DNA from: DASZGL01 sp035938875
GTDB lineage: Bacteria; Chloroflexota; Dormibacteria; Aeolococcales; Aeolococcaceae
Direction: 5' to 3'
Assembly (NCBI GenBank): GCA_035938875.1
Contig: DASZGL010000023.1
Location: 21,887-85,886 of the forward strand
Length of the DNA: 64,000 nt
Below the pieces are notes generated by a model, which did not search any database, had not been told where the DNA came from, and was given only the letters and a program-made list of their open reading frames with translations. The position numbers were made by a program, and so were the translations under genes. Shown piece after piece: positions 1-9,355 of this stretch; positions within the stretch are counted from its first letter, which is position 1, and the number at the start of each line of letters is the position of its first letter.

Positions 1-1666
1 GCGGCGCTGGTGCCGGTGCGCGCCAGGGCGTGCCGAGCATGCGGATGCCCTGGTCCCACCCTCTGTCGGTGCCGAGGCCGGCCAGCGCCTCGCCCGCGGT
101 CTGCGGCGACGAAGCGATCACGCCGGCGAGCGCGTCAGCGGCCCAGGCACGACCGCCTCGCGCCGCCTCGCAGCGCGGCGCGAGGTGATGGAGCAGGGCG
201 TCGCGCTGGGCGAGTTCGACGTGTGCCACTGCGCCGCTGCGCATGCGCTGCCACAGCCCGGCGAGCACCGCCGCCGCCGCCGCGGTCGCGGCGACGGGGT
301 CGCCGAGGGGTACGCCGGCGGGGCGTACGGGTGCGTCCGCGTCGATCACCGCCTGGCCGCAGAGCATCTCCTGGTCGAAGCCGTAGGCGACGTGCTGCGG
401 CCACGTGTCCGGCTCGCCACCCAGAGCGGGCAGGTGGAGGACGATGAGCGATGGGTTCAAGGTGCGCAGCGCGGGCGCATCCAGGCCCCAATTGGGCAGG
501 ACCCGCGGCGCGTGCGCCTCGACGAGGACGTCGGCGCTGCGCAAAAGCGCGTGCAGCGCGGCGCGCCCCGCGTCGCCGTCGAGGTCGAGGAGCACGCTCC
601 GCTTGCCCGCGTTGAATGTCTCGAAGCGCGTCCCCTCGTCGTCGCGAAAGCCGTCCAGCCGTTGCGGCGACTCGACCTTGACCACGGTCGCCCCCCACCT
701 GGCGAGCATCTCGGTCGCCGCCGGCCCGGCCCAGAGCCCGGCGAGCTCGACGACTCGGACGCCGTGCAACGGTGGCTCGTCACCGATTGCCGGGGGCGAC
801 CACCGCGACCCCGGTCGCAGCTCGCAGCGAAACGGGGAGACGACGCGCCCGTGGCGCACAGCTCCGCGCTCGCGCAGCAGCGGATCGTCGAGCACCTCCG
901 CTGGTGTCAGGCCCATGCCGCAGGCGAGGCGCATCGCCTGGAGGATGTCGAACACCTGGCGACGGCTGTGCAGTGCGATCCAGTCGGTGACACTCGAGCA
1001 GTCCGCGCGACGCGCCAGAGCACTGACGGTCTCCCACTCGTCGTCGCGCGACATGCTCAGGCTGACCCAACCATCGCTCGCCCGGGCGAGGCGACCGTTG
1101 CGCTCGAGGAATCGAGCGCCCCGGGTGCGTGGACGCGGCGGGTGGCCGCGCAGGAAGCGCAGCGGGGCATCGTCGAGCATCGCCAGGGTCGTGCTCCGGG
1201 CATCGACGATCATCTGCGGGGCGACGGCTGAGCGCTCGCGGGCGACGACGCCGAGCAGCGCAGCGACCGCAGCCTGGGCTCCGCAGTGGAGGAGGGCCGG
1301 CCAGCCGCCGACCAGCAACGCCTCGCCCTCCGGTTCGCCGGTCAGCGCGGCGAGGCCGAATCCCTCCTGCAGCCGGCGCTCCGAGTCATCGGTTGGGCCG
1401 CCTGCGCCGGCGACCTGCACGTCCACGGTGCACGCGTGGCGTACGCCGGCGGTGCCGTCGTCGAGCACGATGTCTGGGCCGGCGTCGTCGGCGTCAGTGA
1501 CGTGCGCTCCGTCGGCGAGCAGCGCGGCGCTGGGATTCGTCGACGCGACCATGGCCCCGAGGGCGCCGAGGATCCGCGCCGCCTGGGCGGTCGCCGGCGA
1601 AGTCCCGGCGTCGCGCACACGCAGGCCGGCGAGCGGATGCGCCGCATCGCCGGCCTGCGCCCCCAG
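1..1666 (-). CDS. Family III (CaiB/BaiF) CoA-transferase, two-domain, C-terminus cut by window edge
   Basis: The minus-strand frame stays open from about 1666 to the window edge, giving at least 555 residues. It holds two CaiB/BaiF-like halves. The first begins PLAGLRVRDAGTSPATA. The second, from about residue 297, contains GVRVVELAGLWAGPAATEML and GATVVKVESPQRLDGF, followed by GVPLGDPVAA, which keeps an Asp where family members have the acyl-transfer Asp. Family members move CoA between carboxylic acids. The start is uncertain: there is no ATG, GTG or TTG near the first conserved block except a GTG at 1618 inside it. A CTG at 1666, just past the stop of the small gene upstream, is my choice. 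It lies beside P450, amidohydrolase and SDR genes, which suggests catabolism of an unknown acid. The family call is firm; the substrate is unknown. Confidence 0.75.
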   Translation of the reverse strand, partial: MGAQAGDAAHPLAGLRVRDAGTSPATAQAARILGALGAMVASTNPSAALLADGAHVTDADDAGPDIVLDDGTAGVRHACTVDVQVAGAGGPTDDSERRLQEGFGLAALTGEPEGEALLVGGWPALLHCGAQAAVAALLGVVARERSAVAPQMIVDARSTTLAMLDDAPLRFLRGHPPRPRTRGARFLERNGRLARASDGWVSLSMSRDDEWETVSALARRADCSSVTDWIALHSRRQVFDILQAMRLACGMGLTPAEVLDDPLLRERGAVRHGRVVSPFRCELRPGSRWSPPAIGDEPPLHGVRVVELAGLWAGPAATEMLARWGATVVKVESPQRLDGFRDDEGTRFETFNAGKRSVLLDLDGDAGRAALHALLRSADVLVEAHAPRVLPNWGLDAPALRTLNPSLIVLHLPALGGEPDTWPQHVAYGFDQEMLCGQAVIDADAPVRPAGVPLGDPVAATAAAAAVLAGLWQRMRSGAVAHVELAQRDALLHHLAPRCEAARGGRAWAADALAGVIASSPQTAGEALAGLGTDRGWDQGIRMLGTPWRAPAPAP

Positions 1667-1667
1667 C

Positions 1668-1799
1668 TCAGGCGGTGGGCTGATCGGCGCTCGTCGACGG
1701 CGTGCGCACGGCGAGCTTGCTCGCCTGCTTGAGCTTGGCCGCCTTACTGGGCTTCTTGGCGTTCTTCTTGGGAGCGCCGCGTCGCTTCTCGCCTGCCAT
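1668..1799 (-). CDS. Small lysine-rich basic protein of unknown function
   Basis: A 43-residue protein starting MAGEKRRGAPKKN, rich in Lys and Ala in its first 30 residues and ending with a Ser/Thr-rich tail. A strong Shine-Dalgarno AAGGAGG lies six bases before the ATG, and a possible -10 box TATGGT lies at 1854-1849 on the minus strand. The stop is almost contiguous with the CoA-transferase reading frame, so the two are probably co-transcribed. The composition would suit nucleic-acid binding, but I recognise no domain and assign no function. Confidence 0.55.
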   Translation of the reverse strand: MAGEKRRGAPKKNAKKPSKAAKLKQASKLAVRTPSTSADQPTA

Positions 1800-1903
1800 G
1801 CTGCCTCCTTGATGAGCGTGGCGCGCCATGCTGCGCGGGTCGCGCTCACCATAGACCAGAGCATCGCCGCTGGGGAAGACGATGCGACCGGCGGGATGCA
1901 CCC

Positions 1904-1909
1904 TATGCT
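1904..1909 (+). promoter_or_regulatory. Candidate -10 box for the SnoaL-like gene
   Basis: TATGCT ends nine bases before the ATG at 1919 and no Shine-Dalgarno lies between, so the transcript may begin at or within a few bases of the start codon. Confidence 0.4.
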
Positions 1910-1918
1910 CTGGCGGAC

Positions 1919-2371
1919 ATGGCGGACAGCGACGAGGCGCGGCTGGGCGACGGCGAGGCGCTGCGCGAGCTTCGCGCCCGCTACACGCACACCTACGACT
2001 CCGGTCAGCTCGAGAACTTTGTCGATCTCTTCGTGGAAGAAGGTGTGCTCCAGCTTGGACCCATGGGCTTCGCCGAGGGACGCGAGCAGATGCGCGCCGC
2101 GCTGGCCGGTCCCATGGCAAACGCGGCGTTCGCGGTGCACTTCACCACCGACGAGATCACCGAGTTCACCGGGCCCGACAGCGCCCGTGGCACGTCGCGC
2201 TTCGCGGTGCACTACGGCCGTCAACCCGACATCGAAGGCGCCGGAACGTACCACGACGAGTACCTGCGCACCGCCGACGGCTGGCGCTTCGTCAGCCGCA
2301 CCATCGACTTCTTCTACATGGGACCGCGTGGCCTCGCCTGGCCGATGACACCGCCCAAGCTGTCGCCCTAG
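1919..2371 (+). CDS. SnoaL-like (NTF2 fold) protein
   Basis: A 150-residue protein with the composition and layout of the SnoaL_4/NTF2-like family: an N-terminal helix pair (ALRELRARYTHTYDSGQLENFVDLF) with a short strand GVLQLG, and a C-terminal strand block around GTYHDEYLRTADGWRFVSRTIDF. NTF2-fold members are small-molecule isomerases, hydratases, ring-hydroxylating accessory proteins or simple binding proteins, so the reaction cannot be named. It stands alone on the plus strand between a leftward CoA-transferase and a leftward P450. The context suggests it belongs to the same catabolic set. Confidence 0.8.
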   Translation: MADSDEARLGDGEALRELRARYTHTYDSGQLENFVDLFVEEGVLQLGPMGFAEGREQMRAALAGPMANAAFAVHFTTDEITEFTGPDSARGTSRFAVHYGRQPDIEGAGTYHDEYLRTADGWRFVSRTIDFFYMGPRGLAWPMTPPKLSP

Positions 2372-2384
2372 CAGGCCGGCGGCG

Positions 2385-3560
2385 TCACGCCTCGAAGAGC
2401 GCCGGCAGGCTGCGCAGGCCCCTGATGGTGGGATTGAGCAGCCGTACCGGAGGACGGTCGGGGTCGAGACGAAGCCTGCCCAGGCGACTGACCATGCGCT
2501 CAACGGCGATGCGCGCCTCCTGCCGGGCCAGCGACGCGCCCAGGCAAAAGTGGACTCCGGACCCGAAGGCGACGTGGATGTTGGGCTGGCGCCTGATGTC
2601 GAACGTGTCGGCGTTTCGGAACTGCGCACCGTCGCGGTTTGCCGAGGCGAAGAGGCAGAGCATCTTGGTGCCCGCAGCGATCGTCGTGCCGGCGACGTCG
2701 ACATCGCGAGTCGTCGTGCGGTACAGGCCCTGCACCGGCGAGTCGTAGCGCAGCGCCTCCTCGACGTAGGACGCGGCGATCTCCGGGTTTCGCTGCAGGA
2801 GCTCGAGCTGATCGGGGTTCTCGAAGAGCGCCAGGGTTCCGTTGCCGATGAGGTTGGTGGTCGTCTCGTGGCCGGCGACCAGCAGGAGGAAGCACAGGGT
2901 CACCAGCTGGCCGGGGTCGGGGACGGTCTCGGCGTTGAGCAGCATGGCGCTGATGAGATCCTCGCGGGGCGCGCTTTTGCGCTCGGCGATGACCCGCCCG
3001 AAGTACTCGTAGAACTCCCCCATGCTCTCGCCCATGCGATCCGCCTGGCCGTAGGAGCCGCCCGAGCCCAGCGCGGCGATGGAATCGTCCGACCAGCGCT
3101 TGAAGTCCTCGCCGTGCTCGGGATCGACGCCGAGGAGCTCGGCGATGATGGTCACCGGCAGGGGATAGGCGAGATCGCTGATGACGTCGAAGCGCTGCCG
3201 GGCGATGACCGTGTCGAGCAGCGAGTCGGTCACCGCGCGGACCCGCGGCTCCAGCGTTGCGACCATCTTTGGCGTAAACGCCCGGTTGACGAGCTGGCGC
3301 AGGTCGGTGTGTTTGGGCGGGTCTGAGGTGATCATGGTGGTGTCGGCCACCTGGGGCATGTCCTCGCGGGTGTTGCCACGGGTGGAGGTGAACGTGGCGG
3401 GGTCGCGGAGCAGGGAGACGACGTCGGCATACCGGCTGACGGCGACGAACTCCTCGACACGGCACACCGGGTCCTGATCGCGCAGCTGGGCGTAGAAGGG
3501 GTAGGGGTCGGCCATCACGGCCTCGGCAAACGGCGAGTACGCGGTCGTCTGACCCGGCAT
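2385..3560 (-). CDS. Cytochrome P450
   Basis: A 391-residue bacterial class I P450. The oxygen-binding I-helix motif AGHETTTN is near residue 228, the K-helix ExxR is in VEEALRYDSP, and the heme loop FGSGVHFCLGASLAR carries the thiolate ligand Cys339. No membrane anchor or fused reductase is present, so it is a soluble monooxygenase needing separate ferredoxin partners, none of which is in the window. The ATG at 3560 is chosen because GGAGG lies seven bases upstream and the protein then has normal family length; a longer open frame upstream is arginine-rich noise. It is divergent from the amidohydrolase, with 130 bases between them. Substrate unknown; steroid, terpenoid or fatty-acid-like compounds are common for this group. 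Confidence 0.95.
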   Translation of the reverse strand: MPGQTTAYSPFAEAVMADPYPFYAQLRDQDPVCRVEEFVAVSRYADVVSLLRDPATFTSTRGNTREDMPQVADTTMITSDPPKHTDLRQLVNRAFTPKMVATLEPRVRAVTDSLLDTVIARQRFDVISDLAYPLPVTIIAELLGVDPEHGEDFKRWSDDSIAALGSGGSYGQADRMGESMGEFYEYFGRVIAERKSAPREDLISAMLLNAETVPDPGQLVTLCFLLLVAGHETTTNLIGNGTLALFENPDQLELLQRNPEIAASYVEEALRYDSPVQGLYRTTTRDVDVAGTTIAAGTKMLCLFASANRDGAQFRNADTFDIRRQPNIHVAFGSGVHFCLGASLARQEARIAVERMVSRLGRLRLDPDRPPVRLLNPTIRGLRSLPALFEA

Positions 3561-3690
3561 CACTTCCTCCAACCGACACCCCAGCCGGCGCGGGGCGCCT
3601 GGGCGCCCGGGCTGCGAGGTGTCGTGCCGTACGATAGCCGACGCTGCGCCGTGCCAAGGGCGGCGCCGGCTCAGGGTTGGAGGTGCGCAG

Positions 3691-4827
3691 ATGCACGACG
3701 GCCATCGCATCGTGGACAGCGACGGGCATCTTCTCGAGCCCGCCGACGTCTTCGACGGACGCGTCGATCCGCGCCATCTTGAGCGGGCGCCGCGCATCCT
3801 TCGCGACGCCGAGGGCCGCCAGGGGATGAGCTTCGACGGCACCCCGCCGTACACGGGCGGCGTCTTCGGCCTCGGCGACGCGGTGACCCCGCAGGGACTC
3901 CGGGCGCCGCAGGGGCGTCAGTGGGACGAGGCCCAACCCGGCGGCTTCGACCCCCATCAGCGCATCCGTGACATGGACATCGAGGGCATCGACGCCGCGG
4001 TTCTCTTCCCCACGCTCGGCCTGTTCCTGCCGCTCGTCCCCAACGGCGAGGCTATGGCGGCGATCGCCCGCTGCCTCAACGACCACGCCGCCGACTATTG
4101 CCGCCCCTACCCCGACCGGCTTTTCCCCGTCGCGCTGCTGCCACTCAAGGATGTCGATGCCGCCGTCGCCGAGCTGCAGCGGGTCGCCGCGCTGGGCTTC
4201 GTCGGCGTCACCGTGCGCCCCAACCCCGACCCGCACACGCAACGCAAGCTCGACGATCCCGCCTACGAGCCCCTCTGGAGCGCTGCCGAGGAGGCGGGTC
4301 TGGTGGTCGCCGTGCACGAAGGAGTCAACCCGCTCATCTCATTCGCCGGCATCGACCGGTGTCAGACGATGTTCGACTGGCACTGCGTCTCTCACCCCTT
4401 CGAGCAGATGCTGGCGATGATGACCCTGGTTCGCGCCGGGGTGATGGAGCGACATCCGCAGCTGCGCTTCGGCTTCATGGAGTCGAACTGCGGCTGGCTG
4501 CCCTACTGGCTGGAGCGTCTCGACTCCAACTGGCACAACCTCAGCTGGCAGGTTCCCGAGATCCGCCGTCCGCCGTCGGAGTACTTCAAGCGCCAGTGCG
4601 CGATCACCTGCGAAGCCGACGAGGAGGCAGTCGGCGCGGTCGTCAGCCTCGTCGGCGACGACCGGATCATGTGGGCGTCCGACTATCCCCACTACGACGC
4701 CGAGTTCCCCGGCGCCGTCGCCGAGATGTTTTCACGCCCCAGCCTCAGCGACGCGGTGCGCAGCAAGGTCATGGCCGGCAACGCCGACACCTTCTTCCGT
4801 CTGCCGGTCAGCGTGGCGGCGAAGTAA
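3691..4827 (+). CDS. Amidohydrolase family 2 (ACMSD-like metal-dependent hydrolase or decarboxylase)
   Basis: A 378-residue TIM-barrel amidohydrolase of the Amidohydro_2 type. It opens with HRIVDSDGHLLEPADVF, in which the D-x-H pair takes the place of the usual H-x-H metal motif. A central His lies in VVAVHEG and the terminal metal Asp in MWASDYPHYDAEFPG. Relatives decarboxylate or hydrolyse aromatic and cyclic carboxylates. The ATG at 3691 is preceded by GGAGG about seven bases away. A possible -10 box TACGAT is at 3630-3635. Divergent P450 and convergent SDR neighbours suggest a shared degradation pathway, but the substrate is not shown by sequence. Confidence 0.88.
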   Translation: MHDGHRIVDSDGHLLEPADVFDGRVDPRHLERAPRILRDAEGRQGMSFDGTPPYTGGVFGLGDAVTPQGLRAPQGRQWDEAQPGGFDPHQRIRDMDIEGIDAAVLFPTLGLFLPLVPNGEAMAAIARCLNDHAADYCRPYPDRLFPVALLPLKDVDAAVAELQRVAALGFVGVTVRPNPDPHTQRKLDDPAYEPLWSAAEEAGLVVAVHEGVNPLISFAGIDRCQTMFDWHCVSHPFEQMLAMMTLVRAGVMERHPQLRFGFMESNCGWLPYWLERLDSNWHNLSWQVPEIRRPPSEYFKRQCAITCEADEEAVGAVVSLVGDDRIMWASDYPHYDAEFPGAVAEMFSRPSLSDAVRSKVMAGNADTFFRLPVSVAAK

Positions 4828-4843
4828 GTCCGGGTGCGGGATT

Positions 4844-5635
4844 TCAGCGCGCGCGCGTCAGCGCACAATAGCCGCCGTCGACGACGAGGTTGTGCCCGGT
4901 GATGTACGAGGACCGCGGACCGAGGAGGAACATCACCGCGTCGGCCTGCTCGTCGGCGCTCGACCAGCGGCCCATCGGCGCCGGCATGTCGCGGTACATC
5001 TCCGGATCGTCGCGCTTGATGGCGTAGTGCATGGGCGTCGCCGCGAAATGCGGGCTGGTGCAGTTGACGCGCACGTGCCGTGACGCGTGCTCGGCGGCGA
5101 GGCGGACGCTGAGCTCGAGCACGGCGCGTTTGGCGACGACGTAGGCGAGGCCGGGATGGGGAACCTCGCGCGACGCGTGCGCCAGGGCGTCCTCGTCGCC
5201 GGCATCGATGATCCCCGCCTCGACGCCGCCGGCCAGGTCGTGCATGCCGGCGATCGAGGCGATGTTGACAACCGCCGATGCCGGTCGCATGCGCGGCAAC
5301 AGGTGGGTGCAGATGCGCCGCACCGCGAGGAAGTCGACCGCCACCACGGTCTCCGTCGTCTGCTGCAGCGGAGACACACCGGCGGCGTTGCAGACGAAGT
5401 CAACCGGGGCGTCATCGAGCGAGTTGAGGTAGCGCTGCAGCTCGGCGCCGTTGGCGAGGTCGAGCTGCACCGGGCTGAACCACGGTGTCGGTCCGTCATC
5501 CTGGTCCTGGATGTCGACGCTGATGACGTGCGCGCCACAGCGCAGCAACTGGCTGACCACGGCGCGGCCCATCCCCGATGCACCACCGGTGACCAGGGCG
5601 CGACGCCCGGCGAAGAACAGCGCGTCGTCGGACAA
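4844..5635 (-). CDS. SDR family oxidoreductase
   Basis: A 263-residue classical short-chain dehydrogenase. The NAD(P)-binding glycine motif TGGASGMG is near residue 17, the acidic SVDIQDQ follows beta-2 and favours NAD(H), NAAG is the structural motif, and Ser of NIASIAG with Tyr/Lys of YVVAKRA form the catalytic set. The C-terminus ends GHNLVVDGGYCALTRAR, typical of the hydroxysteroid dehydrogenase-like branch. The start is TTG at 5635, ten bases beyond the stop of the upstream SDR, so the two are co-transcribed leftward. It probably interconverts a secondary alcohol and a ketone of the pathway served by the P450 and CoA-transferase. Confidence 0.9.
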   Translation of the reverse strand: MSDDALFFAGRRALVTGGASGMGRAVVSQLLRCGAHVISVDIQDQDDGPTPWFSPVQLDLANGAELQRYLNSLDDAPVDFVCNAAGVSPLQQTTETVVAVDFLAVRRICTHLLPRMRPASAVVNIASIAGMHDLAGGVEAGIIDAGDEDALAHASREVPHPGLAYVVAKRAVLELSVRLAAEHASRHVRVNCTSPHFAATPMHYAIKRDDPEMYRDMPAPMGRWSSADEQADAVMFLLGPRSSYITGHNLVVDGGYCALTRAR

Positions 5636-5644
5636 GGGTGCCAG

Positions 5645-6397
<753 letters not shown>

Positions 6398-6479
6398 CCG
6401 ATGTCCCTCCAACCCAGCAGGGGACTGTAGCCATTCGGCGGCGTCGGCGGCCGCTGTGGGCCTGACGCAGCACCCTGCC

Positions 6480-6929
6480 TCAGCCGTCGATGGCGGCGAT
6501 GATGGCGTCCTGCAGCCAGCCGAGGGTGACCAGCATGGCGTAGTCATCACCCTCGACCTCTGGTCCTGCCAGCGTCTCCTCCCAGCCATCCTCCTCGAGG
6601 CCGAGGCGACCGCCGGCGACGAGGCGAAGGTGGTTGAGGGCGCGCAGCCAGGCCAGCGCGGCGTCCTCGTCGAGGCGGCAGCGGTCGCCGCCGGCGGTCA
6701 GCGCTTCGCGCAGGCCGTCGACGTCCGCGGTTCGAAGCCCCTCGACCTCGGGCCGGGTCAAGCGCCGGTACTCGTCCTCGAGGAGGGGGTCGTCATACGC
6801 CCGCGGCACCGTCCGCGGCTCCGTGCCGAGGCCGGCGCGCAGGTCGTCGACGATGTGGATGAGCACCTGGCGCTCACGGTCGTCGAGCTCGACCTCGATG
6901 CGGCCGCGGCGCCGCTCGATGGCGGCCAA
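6480..6929 (-). CDS. DUF2017 family protein
   Basis: A 149-residue protein matching the DUF2017 family: an N-terminal strand pair (RRRGRIEVELDDRERQVLIHIVDDL), an acidic middle with PLLEDEYRRLTRPEV, and a helical C-terminus ending GWLQDAIIAAIDG. The family has no established biochemical role, but its gene commonly follows clpS in actinobacteria, as here. The start is a TTG directly abutting the clpS stop, so translation is coupled. A role with ClpS or ClpC in protein turnover is an inference from position only. Confidence 0.8.
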   Translation of the reverse strand: MAAIERRRGRIEVELDDRERQVLIHIVDDLRAGLGTEPRTVPRAYDDPLLEDEYRRLTRPEVEGLRTADVDGLREALTAGGDRCRLDEDAALAWLRALNHLRLVAGGRLGLEEDGWEETLAGPEVEGDDYAMLVTLGWLQDAIIAAIDG

Positions 6930-7220
6930 TCAGACCCGGGCGAGGGTCGCCTGCAGGCCGAAGGCATGCAGCTTGGCGACCGAGATCTCCGCCTGCTCGC
7001 GCGGCTGCGTGGCGACCACCGCCTTGCCCTCGTTGTGGACCTGGAGCATCAGCGTCGTCGCTGTCTCCAGGTCGTGGCCGAAGAGGCGGCGGAATACCAG
7101 AACGACGTAGGACATCAGGGTGACCGGGTCGTTCCAGACGACGACGTTCCAGGGAACGTCTCTGGTCGGGCGCTCGGAGCGGACCGGCGTCCGCTGCTTG
7201 ACAGGCGCCTCTGCTGCCAT
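6930..7220 (-). CDS. clpS: ClpS, adaptor of the ClpC/ClpA protease
   Basis: A 96-residue ClpS. The conserved core runs from [21 protein letters not shown] through [15 protein letters not shown] to [16 protein letters not shown]. ClpS delivers N-degron substrates to the N-domain of Clp ATPases; a clpC gene lies 2.2 kb away on the other strand. The first 20 residues are a flexible basic extension, as usual. The ATG has no Shine-Dalgarno; TACCCT ends six bases upstream, suggesting a leaderless mRNA. It is followed directly by the DUF2017 gene. Confidence 0.93.
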   Translation of the reverse strand: MAAEAPVKQRTPVRSERPTRDVPWNVVVWNDPVTLMSYVVLVFRRLFGHDLETATTLMLQVHNEGKAVVATQPREQAEISVAKLHAFGLQATLARV

Positions 7221-7226
7221 TCCCCA

Positions 7227-7232
7227 AGGGTA
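7227..7232 (-). promoter_or_regulatory. Candidate -10 box for clpS
   Basis: Read leftward, TACCCT ends six bases before the clpS ATG at 7220, with no ribosome binding site between them. This fits a leaderless transcript. Confidence 0.4.
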
Positions 7233-7282
7233 GCCGAGAGCCCCTCGGCACGTCCCCGCAGCCTGTCCTCGCCGGACGCTTC

Positions 7283-7389
7283 CCCCTCCGGGGCGTCGCG
7301 GGCTCCCTTCCTCCCGGGGCTACCACCCAGAAACCGTCCCCCTTCCCCTCGGGGCGAGCCCCCTGTTGCGCTCCCTCCCCCTCGGGGCG
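7283..7389. repeat. Three short palindromic repeats CCCCTCGGGGCG
   Basis: Copies at 7283-7295 (with one extra C), 7345-7356 and 7378-7389 share a CCCC-TC-GGGG dyad followed by CG. They lie between the zinc-ribbon-like gene and clpS, both read leftward. They could form small hairpins in the leftward transcript. No T-tract follows, so a classical terminator is not evident. Confidence 0.45.
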
Positions 7390-7390
7390 C

Positions 7391-7609
7391 CTACGACGCG
7401 GTCGGGGCCTCGCTCGGCGACGACAGGTCGATGGTGCCGCTCCACGCCGCCGAGAAGGCGGTCGGCACGGTTGCGTTCTGGGACTCGAGCACCGCGCGCA
7501 GCGGCAGCTCGCAGTCGTGACACACGATCCAGATCGAGCCGGGCTCGGCGATCGTCCTCTCCAGGCGATGCCGCCTCCCGCACTCCTCGCAAGTGATGGT
7601 GATACGCAT
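7391..7609 (-). CDS. Small zinc-ribbon-like protein of unknown function
   Basis: A 72-residue protein with two Cys pairs, CEEC at residues 8-11 and CHDC at residues 30-33, spaced as in a rubredoxin-like zinc ribbon. A Ser/Thr-rich tail follows. The ATG at 7609 is preceded by GGAAGGA nine bases upstream. It is read toward clpS, 170 bases away. Such small ribbons often bind nucleic acid or partner proteins, but I recognise no named family. Confidence 0.55.
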   Translation of the reverse strand: MRITITCEECGRRHRLERTIAEPGSIWIVCHDCELPLRAVLESQNATVPTAFSAAWSGTIDLSSPSEAPTAS

Positions 7610-7949
7610 CTGGGCCGTCCTTCCTCGCTGAGTCCCGTGCCGCCTCGCCGTTGTGGCGTCGACGGCGACGAGCGTGCCATGACACCGGACAAGAAGCGAC
7701 CATCACGAGTTCAGATTTGTAAAGAGTGCGCGGCGAATCGGAAAAAAGGCCCGCCGCGGGTGGCGTGCGACGAGTTCGAGGGGCGTCTCTGTGAACTCGG
7801 ACGTGGTGCTACACTCCGGCGGCCGCGCAGGCACGGCGATCGCGCCGTTCATCGCTCAGCGCGCGGCTTGTCCGCGGACCGCGCTCCGCACACTCCGGCC
7901 GGCGTCACCCGTATCGGGAGGTAGCAGGCAGAGGCACACAAGGAGAGAC
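7610..7949 (+). promoter_or_regulatory. Upstream region of rpsA with a candidate -10 box
   Basis: This 340-base stretch separates the leftward zinc-ribbon-like gene from rpsA. It holds a relatively AT-rich patch near 7710-7750 and a -10-like TACACT at 7810-7815. That leaves an rpsA leader of about 130 bases, long enough for autogenous control by S1, but I found no defined structure. I see no convincing gene in it. Confidence 0.4.
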
Positions 7950-9266
7950 TTGGCCCCGACGACCGAGCAAGAGATCACCACCATGGAGGAGCTCCTGGCC
8001 TCCCAGGGGCACAGCATCCGCGCCCTGTCGCACGGCGACATCGTCGACGGGACCGTGGTCCGCGTCGATCCGGACGAGGTCCTGGTGGACATCGGAGCCA
8101 AGTCGGAGGGGATCATCTCCAACCGGGAGCTCACCGCCCGCGGTGAGGCCCCGATGGTGCTCAACCCCGGTGACGAGGTCAAGGTCTACGTCATCGAGCC
8201 CGAGAACGAGCAGGGCAACGTCGTCCTCTCGCTGCGCAAGGCACGTGCCGAGGGCATCTGGCAGAAGGCCGCCGAGAAGGAGGCCGAGGGCGAGATCATC
8301 GACGCCGAGGTCCGCGAACAGAACAAGGGCGGACTGATCGTCAACATCATGGGGTTGCGCGGCTTTCTGCCCTCGTCGCAGGTGGCCCGCCAGTTCAGCG
8401 GCAACCTCATGGAGCTGGTCGGCACCAAGATCGCCGTCAAGATCCTCGAGGTCAACCGCAAGCGCAACCGCCTCATCGTCTCCCAGCGCGCCGCCCAGGA
8501 TGAGGACCGCGCCCGGCAGCGCGAGGAGCTCTTCGAGAAGCTCCAGGTCGGCGACGTGGTCACGGGCAAGGTGAGCGGTCTCACCTCGTACGGCGCCTTC
8601 GTCAATCTCGGTGGCGCCGACGGCCTCATCCACATCAGCGAGCTCAGCTGGGACCGGATCAACAACGTCAGTGACATGCTCGCCGTCGGTGACGAGGTCA
8701 AGGTCAAGGTGATCAAGCTCGACCCCGAGTTGAGCCGGATCAGCCTCAGCCTGCGGCAGATGTCCGACGACCCCTGGGACACCATCGAGGACCGCTTCCC
8801 GCCGGGCAAGCCGGTGGAGGGCGAGGTCACCAAGACCAAGAAGTACGGCGCCTTCCTGCAGATCGCCGACGGCGTCGAGGGCCTGCTCCACATCAGCGAG
8901 CTGAGCTGGGATCACGTGGAACGCACCGAGGACGTCCTCAAGGTGGGCGACAAGGTCCAGGTGATGGTGCTCAATGCCGACAAGGTGCGCCGGCGCATCA
9001 GTCTCAGCCTCCGCCAGCTCCACGGCCAGGGGCCCGCGGGCGCCCAGGGTGAGGAGTTCTACCCCGGCGCCGACTACGAGCCCGAGCTCGACGGCCGCGG
9101 CGGCGTCACCGGGCTGCCCCGCGAGGTTGACGAGGCCGACGACACCGAGGCTGAGCCGGAGAATGAGGCTGAGCCTGAGGCTGAAACTGCGTCCGCAGCT
9201 CCCCGCCGCCGCGTCCGCGCCGCCGCCTCCGCCGACGTCGACGAAGACGTGGACGCCGAGGAGTAA
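7950..9266 (+). CDS. rpsA: 30S ribosomal protein S1
   Basis: A 438-residue S1 with four S1 RNA-binding domains at roughly residues 28-97, 113-180, 200-270 and 285-355. The third and fourth carry the repeated YGAFV/YGAFLQI and GLIHISELSW/GLLHISELSW signatures. Four domains is the usual high-GC Gram-positive form, against six in Escherichia coli. The tail from about residue 375 is very acidic. S1 helps the small subunit bind structured or weak-SD mRNAs. I chose the TTG at 7950 because AAGGAG lies five bases upstream; the ATG at 7983 is an alternative eleven codons downstream. Confidence 0.95.
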   Translation: MAPTTEQEITTMEELLASQGHSIRALSHGDIVDGTVVRVDPDEVLVDIGAKSEGIISNRELTARGEAPMVLNPGDEVKVYVIEPENEQGNVVLSLRKARAEGIWQKAAEKEAEGEIIDAEVREQNKGGLIVNIMGLRGFLPSSQVARQFSGNLMELVGTKIAVKILEVNRKRNRLIVSQRAAQDEDRARQREELFEKLQVGDVVTGKVSGLTSYGAFVNLGGADGLIHISELSWDRINNVSDMLAVGDEVKVKVIKLDPELSRISLSLRQMSDDPWDTIEDRFPPGKPVEGEVTKTKKYGAFLQIADGVEGLLHISELSWDHVERTEDVLKVGDKVQVMVLNADKVRRRISLSLRQLHGQGPAGAQGEEFYPGADYEPELDGRGGVTGLPREVDEADDTEAEPENEAEPEAETASAAPRRRVRAAASADVDEDVDAEE

Positions 9267-9355
9267 GCGCCCGCGGCGTCACCGTCCCGGCCGGGCCACC
9301 ACCCGGCGCTCGTCCTCGACCACGGTAACGGGCTGTGGACAACTGAAGCCATAAA

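Noticed and set aside
2500..4317. A 605-codon minus-strand frame across the P450 and amidohydrolase region
   Set aside because: It is a shadow of the P450 and amidohydrolase genes. The composition is Arg/Ala/Pro/His-rich, and long antisense frames are expected at this GC content.
7679..7924. Possible small plus-strand gene with CKEC upstream of rpsA
   Set aside because: Only its first third looks protein-like, there is no ribosome binding site, and it covers the likely rpsA promoter and leader; the rest is arginine-rich noise.
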